Positions 1 to 8,489 of a stretch of 21,457 nucleotides of DNA are shown piece after piece. The translations under genes and the position numbers were made by a program. The notes beneath the pieces are model-generated. The model ran no database searches. It was given only the letters and a program-made list of their open reading frames with translations, and was not told where the DNA came from. Source of the DNA: Flavobacteriia bacterium (lineage in GTDB: Bacteria; Bacteroidota; Bacteroidia; Flavobacteriales; Flavobacteriaceae); assembly GCA_011330545.1 (NCBI GenBank), contig DRQI01000184.1, positions 1 through 21,457 on the forward strand, written 5' to 3'. Every line of letters starts with the position of its first letter. Position 1 is the first letter of the stretch.

Positions 1-2172
1 AAAGGATTAGTTCATATCATTACAAAACCTTCAGATACCATTATCAATGTATTTGATAAAAAAGACGGACTCGCCAGTACCGAGTACAATTATGGAAGTT
101 ATGCCAAAATAAGTGACAGCTTATTTGCTTTTGGCGGCGTTGACGGCGTGACACTTTTCAACCCTAAAAAAATAAAAGGGCAAACCCACAAACCCATAGT
201 TGTTTTTGATGAATTTAAATTGTTTAACAAAGCCGTAGAACCAGGTTCAAAAACCTTAGAAAAGCACATCAATACCACTGATGCCATTACCTTAAAAAAT
301 TATGAAAATTCTATAGAAATACGATTTACGGGAATACTGCATAGCTCATCGTCTAAAATAAAATATTCATGGAAACTCGATGGTTTTAATAACAATTGGT
401 CTACGCCCAGTTATACCAATTTTGCCACCTTTACCAATTTGCCTTCCGGCAAATATGTGTTTCGGGTAAGAGCCTCTAATAAATATGGTAATTTCGGAAA
501 AGAACGAACACTCAAACTAACCATCCTTTCCCCTTGGTGGGCCACAAAACAAGCCTTTGTGCTGTACTTTTTGGCAGCATTGGCAATACTCTATCTAATC
601 ATACATTTTACAAGTGTTATTGTTAAAAAAAGAAATGCCGATGAACAAATTGCTTTCTTTAATAATATCACACACGAAATTAAAACCCCATTGTCAGTAT
701 TGTTATCATCATTAGACAATGTTACCGAGAATAGCAATTCTAACAGCGAATCTAAAAAACGTATTAAAACCACTGTCAAGCGCATCAATTCATTATTTGA
801 ACAAATGCTTACATTTCACAAAGTCACTTCTCAAGATTTTGCCACACAAGATATTGCCGAAATAGAATTAGAAGACCATATCAAAAACCTTTTGCACGAT
901 TTTAAACCGTTGGCCGATGAGCGGAACCTCAGTATTAAAATTAACAATCATTGGGGTGATAAATTCTTTTACAGTGATATAGGTGTTTTTGATAAAATTA
1001 TTCTCAACCTAATTTCAAATGCTATCAAATATTCTTTTGACAATGGCAGTATCACTGTAAACTTTTCAAAAACCCGTACAGGGGAATTGAAAATTGAAAT
1101 TTCAGATAATGGATTGGGTATCCCGAAAGACCAACAAAAATTCATTCTAAAACGATATTATAGAGCTAGGAATGTTATTAACAGCCAACGCCCTGGAACC
1201 GGATTAGGTTTGGTAATGGTACAAAAACTCATTGAAAAAACCGGTGGCTCTATTAACTTTGTAAGTGAAGAAAATAAAGGAACTACCTTCACCGTACTGC
1301 TAAAAAATTTACAAGAAACCTATAAAAAAAGTGAAGCGGCAAAAGACGATGCATTACAGCAAGCCATTCGTGATACCGAAGACCAATCAGAATTAGACGA
1401 GTTTAGCGATAGTAAAATTTTAATTGTTGAAGATAATGACGAATTGAGGGAAGCATTGGTAAATACTCTAGGTGTATATTTTCAGGTTTTTGAAGCCAGA
1501 AATGGCAAAGAAGGCTTAGAGATTGCTTCAGAAGTTTTTCCCGATATTATTTTAACAGATTTGATTATGCCCGAAATGGACGGAATGCAAATGTCTGCAA
1601 AACTAAAAGATGATATCAATTTAAACCACATTCCGGTTTTTATGCTTACCGTTATTCAAAATTCAGTTCAGAAACTGGAAAGTATTGAAAGCGGAATTAC
1701 CGAATACATCGAAAAACCCGTAGACATTAAGTTTTTGTTGGCAAAAATGATTAATACCTTAAAATGGCAAAAAAAATTACGTACCAAATACATCCACGAA
1801 AACGATACCGAAAATGCCACTATTTTTAGAAATGAAAGCGATCAAAAATTTCTCAAAAAATTAGAAACAACCATCCTGCAAAATTTAGAGAACAATTCAT
1901 TTTCGGTACATGACCTGTCAAAAAGTATTGGAATGAGCAGGACGTCGCTGTACATGAAACTTAAAAATTTAGTCGATTTATCACCGCAAGACTTTATCAT
2001 TCATGCAAAATTGAAACACGCCAAAAACCTGCTTATTAAAGGCGAATGTAGTATTAAAGAAGTAGCCTATAGCTCAGGGTTTTCCAATCCGAAATACTTT
2101 AGTACCTCGTTTAAAAAATTCTATGGCACCACGCCGAGCAATTTTTTAGAAAGCCTTCAAAAGAATAATTAA
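1..2172 (+). CDS. Hybrid two-component system sensor-regulator (HTCS), 5' end outside window
   Basis: This is a one-protein two-component system of the kind that controls PULs: a periplasmic sensor, a histidine kinase, a receiver and a DNA-binding domain. The frame is open from base 1, and the first ~57 codons look like the end of a Reg_prop beta-propeller, so the gene starts upstream of the window. A GTG at 148 lies inside this domain and is not the real start. Numbering from base 1, the order is: propeller end, Y_Y_Y domain (~105-175), one membrane helix (~183-208), HisKA with THEIKTPL and phospho-accepting His225 (bases 673-675), HATPase with an N-box near 340 and GTGLGL near 400, receiver with phospho-acceptor Asp520 (bases 1558-1560) and conserved Lys in EKPVD, and a C-terminal AraC-type helix-turn-helix (~620-720). 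By family precedent it senses an oligosaccharide and activates the adjacent susCD operon; the ligand is unknown. Confidence 0.95.
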   Translation, partial: KGLVHIITKPSDTIINVFDKKDGLASTEYNYGSYAKISDSLFAFGGVDGVTLFNPKKIKGQTHKPIVVFDEFKLFNKAVEPGSKTLEKHINTTDAITLKNYENSIEIRFTGILHSSSSKIKYSWKLDGFNNNWSTPSYTNFATFTNLPSGKYVFRVRASNKYGNFGKERTLKLTILSPWWATKQAFVLYFLAALAILYLIIHFTSVIVKKRNADEQIAFFNNITHEIKTPLSVLLSSLDNVTENSNSNSESKKRIKTTVKRINSLFEQMLTFHKVTSQDFATQDIAEIELEDHIKNLLHDFKPLADERNLSIKINNHWGDKFFYSDIGVFDKIILNLISNAIKYSFDNGSITVNFSKTRTGELKIEISDNGLGIPKDQQKFILKRYYRARNVINSQRPGTGLGLVMVQKLIEKTGGSINFVSEENKGTTFTVLLKNLQETYKKSEAAKDDALQQAIRDTEDQSELDEFSDSKILIVEDNDELREALVNTLGVYFQVFEARNGKEGLEIASEVFPDIILTDLIMPEMDGMQMSAKLKDDINLNHIPVFMLTVIQNSVQKLESIESGITEYIEKPVDIKFLLAKMINTLKWQKKLRTKYIHENDTENATIFRNESDQKFLKKLETTILQNLENNSFSVHDLSKSIGMSRTSLYMKLKNLVDLSPQDFIIHAKLKHAKNLLIKGECSIKEVAYSSGFSNPKYFSTSFKKFYGTTPSNFLESLQKNN

Positions 2173-2512
2173 ACTTACTTTTCTAATACTTTAGTTTGGG
2201 TTAAAATGGCTTCTGCTATTCATATTAAGTTGACATGCTCGTCGTAAAGCTGAAAACCACCCCTTTTTCCTTCAAAACCCGGTTTCCCTTCAACTTTGAC
2301 AATAGACAAACCTTTTGAGATGAAAATAGAACCATGAATTGTGTTGCTACGGCTACTTTTACCAAATAAAAAAACCAAATCTTATGAAACCTGTAAGGCA
2401 AAAGCAATTTATTTAGTCAATATGGCTTGATGATATCAATTTAATTTAACGTTGAAATGATATTACAAGCTAAAAAGGTTCCATCTAATTCTAACTTAAA
2501 TAAAATGAACAG
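2173..2512. promoter_or_regulatory. HTCS-susC intergenic region, presumed operon promoter and operator
   Basis: This 340-bp gap separates the regulator from the operon it probably controls. By analogy with other HTCS-regulated PULs, the AraC-domain binding site and susC promoter should lie in its 3' half. I could not find a convincing Bacteroidetes promoter pair (TTTG, then TAnnTTTG) or a clear direct-repeat operator. An 8-bp palindrome TGATATCA lies near 2430. The leader just before the susC ATG is A-rich with no Shine-Dalgarno sequence, as is usual in this phylum. The first ~200 bp may be a gene remnant on the other strand. Confidence 0.45.
2175..2381 (-). pseudogene. Possible decayed 3' end of an unidentified gene
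   Basis: One minus-strand frame is open from 2381 down to a TGA at 2220-2222, then continues 14 codons to TAA at 2175-2177, three bases from the HTCS stop. The translation has a protein-like stretch with KVEGKPGFEGKRGG, then DEHVNLI, stop, IAEAILTQTKVLEK. Reading the TGA as a mutated glycine codon would give a smooth beta-strand-like segment. A run of seven A/T pairs at 2368-2374 may hide a frameshift further upstream. I do not recognise the family; a PhzF-like C-terminus (RGG followed by V-x-L-x-G-x-A) is only a guess. It may equally be chance. Confidence 0.25.
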
Positions 2513-5500
2513 ATGAAAAAAGCAACACTATTCAAGCTACTTATTCTTTTTTTATTACCGAGTTTGTTGATTGCCCAAAAGACAATAACCGGTAGTGTAA
2601 AAGATACTGACGGACTTGTATTACCGGGAGCATCCATTGTTGAAAAAGGGACTGCCAATGGCGTAGTAACCGATTTTGACGGAAATTTTTCCATTACACT
2701 AAAAGGTGAAGGTAATATACTGGTTATCAGTTTTATTGGTTACGTTACCCAAGAGGTAAATATAACAGATAAAACATCAGTCAATGTCATATTAAAAGCC
2801 GATGCCCAACAATTAGAAGAAGTAGTAGTGATTGGGTATGGTACTTCAGCTAAGAAAGATTTAACAGGCGCATTGTCAGAAGTAAAAGAAAAATCTGAAA
2901 TCGCCTCACAGTATACCAGTGTATCTTCCTTGTTGCAAGGGAGGACTACCGGACTCAATGTGAGTTCAAATACCGGTTCGCCCGGAGCTGCAGTAAGTGT
3001 CCGGATTCGTGGCGCTAACAGTTTACGCGGTAATAATGAACCGCTCTACGTAGTAGATGGCGTTATTATAGATTCTGCGGGAGAAGATGTTATCGATGCC
3101 ACCAGTGACGCTAATGAAACACAACAAACACAAAACGGATTAACAGGAATTAACCCGAGAGATATAGAAAGTGTTGTAGTACTAAAAGATGCCTCTGCAA
3201 CAGCAATTTACGGTTCACGAGGCGCTAACGGAGTAATTCTAATTACTACAAAAAAAGGAAAACAAGGAAAAGCCGTTATCAATACCTTTGCTTCATCTTC
3301 CATATTACAGATTACAAAAACAATAGACGTACTCAATCCGGTAGACTATGCGCGCTATCGAAATCAAACCGCCGTAATAGACGGTAATGACATACCCTAT
3401 CAAATAGATGGTAATACCGTATTTTTAATACAAAATGGCGTTCCTGATACCGTACCCTTGCGTCAAATCAAATGGCAAGATGAAATTTATAAAGAAGGAT
3501 ATGTGAATACCGGCGGCGTAAATGTTAGTGGCGCCAATGATAAATCAAACTATTATATGTCTGCCAGTATAGAAGAATTCAAGGGCGTAGTACCCAATAC
3601 TTTTCTAAATAGTGGAAACGTACGTTTTAATTATTCTAATAACCTTACCGATAAATTAAAATTAGACACCCGGATAGGTTTGTATTTAGGGCGTGGCAAT
3701 ATGTCGCAAGGAGCATCAATTTCAGGAGGCTCTCGTAGTTTTACCCGCCAACTGATAAGTTATAACCCATTGATTGGAGGTGAATTAGAAATTGATGATC
3801 CGGAAATAGGCGCAAGCAATCCCTTTTCTTGGATTTTAGGGTTTGAAGAAAAAATAAACGAAAAACGATTGAATGCCTCGGTAAAACTAACCTATAACCT
3901 CACAGAAAATTTTCAATATCAGCTTAGGGCAGGAACCAACTTCCGTACAAAATCACGTTCACGTTGGTATGGCCCCGAAACCACAAAAGGATCGTTTACC
4001 AATGGCTATTTGGCACTCTCAGATTTGAGTAAAACAGCCTATACCATTGATAATTTATTAATATATAAAAAGCGATTTAATAAAAAACATAAAATTGATG
4101 CAACGCTAGGCGTTACTTTTGACGGGTCAAATGGCGATAACACCATTTATGAAGTCGGAGATTTTCCCATTAATAATTTAAGGGAGAGAAGCCCCCAATT
4201 AGGTTCATTGGTACTGACACCATTTTCTTCTTTGGCCGTTGAAGACAAAATACTCTCCTTTTTAGGAAGAGCCACCTATACCTTTAAAAACAGATACATT
4301 TTTAACGCATCCTTACGAAGGGATAAGTCTTCAAAATTTAGGGGCAATAACAAAGTAGGCTATTTTCCCGCAGCTTCATTCGCATGGGTAGCTACCAAAG
4401 AAAAATTTTTAAAAGACTCAAAAGTATTCAATAACCTAAAAGTTAGGGCAAGTTGGGGGCAAGTGGGCAATCAGGCCATCAAACCTTTTCAAACCTTTAA
4501 TAACTTCGGTGCCGTTTTTTTATCAGATGCCAATAACAATACAATCTTAGGCGTGGCTGCAGTAAATATAGCAAATGAAGACCTGACTTGGGAAACCACT
4601 ACCCAGACCAATTTTGGGATAGACTTTGGCCTTTTTGACGATAAAATCACCTCAAATATTGATGTATACCTAAAAGAAACTACAGATTTATTGATAAATA
4701 CACCAACCCCAACCTCATCAGGCTTTACCAATTTATTAGTCAACCAAGGAAGCCTTGAAAATAGGGGAATTGAATTTTCAATCAATGCAATTATTAAAGA
4801 AACCGATGATTTTTCATTCTCAGTAGGAGGGAATATATCGTTCAATAAAAGTGAAATTACCGATTTGAGTACCTTGGCACCAAGTGATATTTATATTGAT
4901 GGCCAATTAGTAAATGTGTCTCATTTTCTTGGAAATAATGTTTCTACCGGAAATAACTTCAAAGCCCCGGCAAATGCATTTATAGAAGGACAAGCCATAG
5001 GCGTTTTTTGGGGATATCAAACCAATGGCATTTATGCCGACCAAGCCACAGCAGACGCAGGGCCAACCTTCCAAGGAAACCCTAACCAAGCCGGTGATGT
5101 TATTTTTGTAGATGTAAACGGAGATGGCAATGTCAATGATATCGATAAAACCATTATCGGAGACCCTAATCCTGATTTTACGTACGGTATTAATACCAAT
5201 TTACGCTATAAAGGCTTTAACCTCGATTTATTATTCTCAGGAAGCTATGGCAATGATATCCTTAACGGAAATTTATTAGTAGAAGATATCGCCTTGGGTA
5301 CATCAAATAATATCAGGCCCAGGGCATTTTTCGATTCATTTTCTAATAACCCGAACGGTAGCGCTCCGAGAATTGGCTCAACAACAGCCTCTAATGTGCC
5401 CAATGACCGATTGATAGAAGACGGAACCTATTTCCGTTTACGGAATGCCACCATAAGTTACGATATAGACTTAAATAAAAAATCGTTTGTCAATAGCTTA

Positions 5501-5662
5501 AAAATATATGCTTCGGGTAATAACCTATTTACCATAACCAATTATAGCGGGTATGACCCGGAATTGACCAGTTTCTTGTATGACGGAACTATTCTTGGTG
5601 TTGATTGGGTAGGAACACCTAATGTAAGAAGTTATGTGTTAGGTATCAATATTAAATTTTAA
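2513..5662 (+). CDS. susC-like: SusC-like TonB-dependent outer-membrane glycan importer
   Basis: This is the outer-membrane barrel through which oligosaccharides enter the periplasm, powered by TonB-ExbBD and capped by the SusD lipoprotein encoded next. The 1049-residue length is typical. In order it has a signal peptide (cleavage after LLIAQ, ~22), a carboxypeptidase-D-like regulatory domain (~23-100) with GASIVEKGT and DFDGNF, the SusC signature EEVVVIGYGT (~103-112), a plug domain with RIRGANSLRGNNEPLYVVDG (~165-184) and DASATAIYGSRGANGVI, and the barrel ending in YVLGINIKF, with the terminal Phe usual for Bam-assembled barrels. A DVNGDGNVNDID loop near residue 867 is the Ca-binding-like element common in this family. 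It is the first gene of the operon, with an A-rich leader. Substrate specificity cannot be read from the sequence. Confidence 0.97.
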   Translation: MKKATLFKLLILFLLPSLLIAQKTITGSVKDTDGLVLPGASIVEKGTANGVVTDFDGNFSITLKGEGNILVISFIGYVTQEVNITDKTSVNVILKADAQQLEEVVVIGYGTSAKKDLTGALSEVKEKSEIASQYTSVSSLLQGRTTGLNVSSNTGSPGAAVSVRIRGANSLRGNNEPLYVVDGVIIDSAGEDVIDATSDANETQQTQNGLTGINPRDIESVVVLKDASATAIYGSRGANGVILITTKKGKQGKAVINTFASSSILQITKTIDVLNPVDYARYRNQTAVIDGNDIPYQIDGNTVFLIQNGVPDTVPLRQIKWQDEIYKEGYVNTGGVNVSGANDKSNYYMSASIEEFKGVVPNTFLNSGNVRFNYSNNLTDKLKLDTRIGLYLGRGNMSQGASISGGSRSFTRQLISYNPLIGGELEIDDPEIGASNPFSWILGFEEKINEKRLNASVKLTYNLTENFQYQLRAGTNFRTKSRSRWYGPETTKGSFTNGYLALSDLSKTAYTIDNLLIYKKRFNKKHKIDATLGVTFDGSNGDNTIYEVGDFPINNLRERSPQLGSLVLTPFSSLAVEDKILSFLGRATYTFKNRYIFNASLRRDKSSKFRGNNKVGYFPAASFAWVATKEKFLKDSKVFNNLKVRASWGQVGNQAIKPFQTFNNFGAVFLSDANNNTILGVAAVNIANEDLTWETTTQTNFGIDFGLFDDKITSNIDVYLKETTDLLINTPTPTSSGFTNLLVNQGSLENRGIEFSINAIIKETDDFSFSVGGNISFNKSEITDLSTLAPSDIYIDGQLVNVSHFLGNNVSTGNNFKAPANAFIEGQAIGVFWGYQTNGIYADQATADAGPTFQGNPNQAGDVIFVDVNGDGNVNDIDKTIIGDPNPDFTYGINTNLRYKGFNLDLLFSGSYGNDILNGNLLVEDIALGTSNNIRPRAFFDSFSNNPNGSAPRIGSTTASNVPNDRLIEDGTYFRLRNATISYDIDLNKKSFVNSLKIYASGNNLFTITNYSGYDPELTSFLYDGTILGVDWVGTPNVRSYVLGINIKF

Positions 5663-5695
5663 AAAATATAATTATGAAACGAGCATGCCAAAATT

Positions 5696-5736
5696 TGACA
5701 CCCAAAGGAATGACTAATTGCGAGTTCCATGTGTCA
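5696..5736 (+). other. RNA hairpin between susC and susD
   Basis: TGACAC at 5696-5701 pairs with GTGTCA at 5731-5736, and inside it GGAAT at 5707-5711 pairs with GTTCC at 5724-5728 (one G-T wobble). The result is a two-part stem around a 12-nt loop. No T-run follows, so it does not look like a terminator. It may stabilise or process the susC-susD mRNA. It lies within the in-frame stretch upstream of the chosen susD start, which supports that stretch being non-coding. Confidence 0.35.
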
Positions 5737-5763
5737 TCAATAAAAAATAAAAAATTTAAATAC

Positions 5764-7290
5764 ATGAAAAATATATTTAAACTATTAGCAGTAATAATTA
5801 CTACTTCTATAATCTACATCTCTTGTGACTTAAATGAAGACCCTCCATTTCTGTCAAGTGAAAATGTTTTCGCAACGGTCGAAGGGGCAGACGTAGCCTT
5901 AAATGGCGTTTTTGAGGCTTTTGCAGGATTTAATTATTACAGTGCAGATTTTCATCATGCAACAGATTTTACCTCAGGTTTGTTTGTTTCAGGAAAAAGG
6001 ACAGACAGGTCAAATATTGCAGCATTAAGCCCATTATCATCACAAAACTATCCTACCAATTTGTGGAGGCAGATGTATGTGGCCATATCAAGATGTAATG
6101 ATATAATCGCTAATATACCTACTGATAGCCAAGATGCAGAACTTAATAATATATTAGGTATGGCCTATTTTTTAAGGGCACATACCTATTTTAATTTAGT
6201 ACGGTTATACGGCGGTGTGCCATTGCATACCGAACCCGCAAGTAGTGCCACATTACACAAGCCAAGGGCAAGTGTTGAAGAAGTCTATAACTTAATTATT
6301 GCAGATGCAGAAAAGGCAAAAACGTTGATGTTAGATGCCGCAGCACAAAAAAATGGCAGACCCGGAAAATTAGCAGCAAATATGTTATTGGCTAAAGTAT
6401 ACATGCAATTGGCCGGTAATGACAATGCAAGTGCAAACTGGCAAAAAGCTTACGATGAAGCCATTCAAGTTTTTGGGCAATACAGCTTAGTACCTAACTA
6501 TGGCGATTTATGGAGTTCTATTGCAACCGCAAATAACAATAGCGAATCTATTTTTGAAATTCAATTTAATGAAGAAAATAATTCCAGGCTAACACGGCTC
6601 TTTACACCCAACAATGCTTTTGCAGGTAGAGGATGGCAACGCATAAGACCCAACCCTGAAACCATTGATATGCATACCGATAAGTATCCGGATGATCCGA
6701 GAATAGCATTTACCTTTATTTCAACCTATGATAAATTTCCCAGTGGGGTAATAAAAGTATACCCCGATGCAAACCGAAGTAACTTTAACAAAGGATTTCC
6801 ATATCTGTATAAGTATTTTATAAAAGATCAATCAGCAACAACAGATGCAAATAATTTTAATTATATTCAGTATCGTTATGCCGATTTATTATTGATGTTA
6901 GCCGAAATAGAAAATGAGTTGAATGGCCCCGATAATGCCTATCAATATGTAAATGAAGTATTGGCAAGAGCTAGAAATTCAGGCGACAGTGCGGTAGAAC
7001 CTGCCGATTGGTCAGGCCTGGCTCAAGACGAATTTAGAGCCGCCATTATGAGAGAATATCAATATGAATTATTAGGAGAAGGACACGATTGGTTTGTTGG
7101 CCGTAGAAGAGGATACAATTTTTTCAAAACCAATTATATCGATGTGCATAATACAAGAATAGCCATTGACAATAAAAATTATGATATCGAATATCCAGAT
7201 GACCAAAAAGCAATGTTGCTGCCTATTCCAAGTGTTGAAATCAATTCAAACCAACAAATATCAGCCTCCGATCAAAACCCAGGATATTAA
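5764..7290 (+). CDS. susD-like: SusD/RagB-family surface glycan-binding lipoprotein
   Basis: This is the glycan-binding lid that pairs with SusC in the outer membrane. From ATG 5764 the protein has 508 residues and begins with a clear lipoprotein signal, IIYISC, giving acylated Cys21. The next residues, DLNEDPP, are acidic, which fits a surface-export signal. An in-frame ATG at 5674 would add 30 residues ahead of the signal peptide and bury it, so it is rejected. The family motif RAHTYFNLVRLYGGVPL lies near residues 138-155, the SusD/RagB C-terminal domain follows, and the protein ends in the typical DQNPGY. It sits 101 bp after susC, a gap that holds a hairpin. No glycan-contact residues can be assigned without a structure. 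Confidence 0.96.
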   Translation: MKNIFKLLAVIITTSIIYISCDLNEDPPFLSSENVFATVEGADVALNGVFEAFAGFNYYSADFHHATDFTSGLFVSGKRTDRSNIAALSPLSSQNYPTNLWRQMYVAISRCNDIIANIPTDSQDAELNNILGMAYFLRAHTYFNLVRLYGGVPLHTEPASSATLHKPRASVEEVYNLIIADAEKAKTLMLDAAAQKNGRPGKLAANMLLAKVYMQLAGNDNASANWQKAYDEAIQVFGQYSLVPNYGDLWSSIATANNNSESIFEIQFNEENNSRLTRLFTPNNAFAGRGWQRIRPNPETIDMHTDKYPDDPRIAFTFISTYDKFPSGVIKVYPDANRSNFNKGFPYLYKYFIKDQSATTDANNFNYIQYRYADLLLMLAEIENELNGPDNAYQYVNEVLARARNSGDSAVEPADWSGLAQDEFRAAIMREYQYELLGEGHDWFVGRRRGYNFFKTNYIDVHNTRIAIDNKNYDIEYPDDQKAMLLPIPSVEINSNQQISASDQNPGY

Positions 7291-7305
7291 AAGAAATGAA
7301 GGAAA

Positions 7306-7329
7306 AGGTTGTTTAATAGCGAGCAACCT
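7306..7329 (+). other. Short stem-loop between susD and the enzyme genes
   Basis: AGGTTG at 7306-7311 pairs with CAACCT at 7324-7329 around a 12-nt loop, and the stem can extend past one mismatch. There is no U-tract, so it is unlikely to be a full terminator. Its place between the transport genes and the enzyme genes would suit partial termination or mRNA processing that lowers enzyme expression relative to SusCD. That role is inference. Confidence 0.3.
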
Positions 7330-7376
7330 CTTGATAACGACCAAATTAAAAACACCAATTGCAAAATAATTTGCCC

Positions 7377-8489
7377 ATGAGAGCCTATTGCATGATATTA
7401 ATTTTAGTTACTGTTTTTGCCACGAAAACATATTCACAAGAATATAAGGGATACGATTCACAAAGTATCAAAAACATTCTAAAAAAGCAGTATCCTGAAA
7501 ATAATGTTTTTATAGGTACAACTTTAGGGTACGAACAATTAGGCACCCTAGTAGAAAAATTATTTTTAAAAGATTTTACGTATGCAACCTCAAGAAATTT
7601 CGCAAAACAAAGCCATATTCATCCCAAACCAACCCTTTGGCAATGGAAAAGGCTAGAAACATTTATTAAGTTCGGAAAAAAAAATAATATAGCCTTAAGA
7701 ATCCACGGGCCTATCAGTCCGCAAGCCTCAAAGTGGGCAAAAAGCGATAAACGTACAGCGAGAGAACTAGAAAAAAATATGGCCGAATTCATGACAGCAC
7801 TTTCCAAAAAAATAAATAAAGAAAAAACTATCAAATGGATGGATGTTGTCAATGAAACCGTTGAAAGAGATGGTACATGGTTCAAAGATAAATCCGGTGT
7901 AAAAGAGTGGGAAAACCCTTGGGTAAAGATGGGTTATGATAAAGCAGGAGTACCACTTTATATTACCAAAGCCTTTCAAATTGCCAATAAATGCGCACCC
8001 AATGTAAGCCAGATTTACAATCAACACGGTGGGATGGAACCCGTCATGTGGGAAAAAGTAAAAAAAACAATCCTCTATTTAAAAAAAGAAGGGTATAGAG
8101 TAGACGGATTGGGATGGCAAGCGCATTTGAAAGAAAGCTCAAGAGTTGTTGACAATCCTAAAAACCTTGAATACCTTTCACAACTAATAGATTGGGCACA
8201 CGCAAATAAACTTGATTTTCACATTACAGAATTCGATTATCATTTAAAAAATCATCCAACACAAAACGATTATAAAAAACAAGCCCAGGCTCTATCAAAA
8301 ATTTTAAAAATAGTTCTCGAAAAAAGAAAAACAGGGGTGGTCACTTTTAATATTTGGGGATTGGTAGATGGTGATGACGGAAAAGACAGGCACCGTTTTT
8401 TATACGATAAAAACCTGAAGCCCAAACCTGTTTATGTTGCCATAAAAAAAACCTTAAAAAAAGTAGCAAATAAAAGTAAGAAAGAATGA
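7377..8489 (+). CDS. Divergent GH10 family endo-beta-glycanase (xylanase-like)
   Basis: This is a probable retaining endo-glycosidase of the GH10 (xylanase) TIM-barrel family and the only endo-acting candidate here. The start is ATG 7377, which opens a signal peptide cleaved near YSQ (~21); a TTG at 7359 in frame is less likely. The 370 residues contain MDVVNE with acid/base Glu160, GLGWQAHL (~245-251), FHITEFD with nucleophile Glu285, and FNIWGLVDG (~324-332), all matching GH10. The N-terminal half deviates: the usual ENxMKW is RNFAKQ (73-78), and the usual RGHTLVWHxQ is RIHGPISPQ (108-116), retaining only the histidine. The usual -1/-2 subsite is therefore changed, and standard xylan may not be the substrate. 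There is no carbohydrate-binding module. The C-terminus is lysine-rich. It overlaps the GH3 gene by 4 bp (ATGA), implying coupled translation. Confidence 0.88.
   Translation: MRAYCMILILVTVFATKTYSQEYKGYDSQSIKNILKKQYPENNVFIGTTLGYEQLGTLVEKLFLKDFTYATSRNFAKQSHIHPKPTLWQWKRLETFIKFGKKNNIALRIHGPISPQASKWAKSDKRTARELEKNMAEFMTALSKKINKEKTIKWMDVVNETVERDGTWFKDKSGVKEWENPWVKMGYDKAGVPLYITKAFQIANKCAPNVSQIYNQHGGMEPVMWEKVKKTILYLKKEGYRVDGLGWQAHLKESSRVVDNPKNLEYLSQLIDWAHANKLDFHITEFDYHLKNHPTQNDYKKQAQALSKILKIVLEKRKTGVVTFNIWGLVDGDDGKDRHRFLYDKNLKPKPVYVAIKKTLKKVANKSKKE

Noticed and set aside
4489..4845. 118-codon minus-strand open frame
   Set aside because: Antisense of the susC barrel region, with no independent support.
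5674..5763. Upstream in-frame ATG giving SusD an extra 30 residues
   Set aside because: It would place a polar segment ahead of a clean lipoprotein signal peptide, and the stretch forms an RNA hairpin; ATG 5764 fits the family.
7359..7376. TTG start for the GH10 gene
   Set aside because: ATG 7377 opens the signal peptide directly and is the more likely start.
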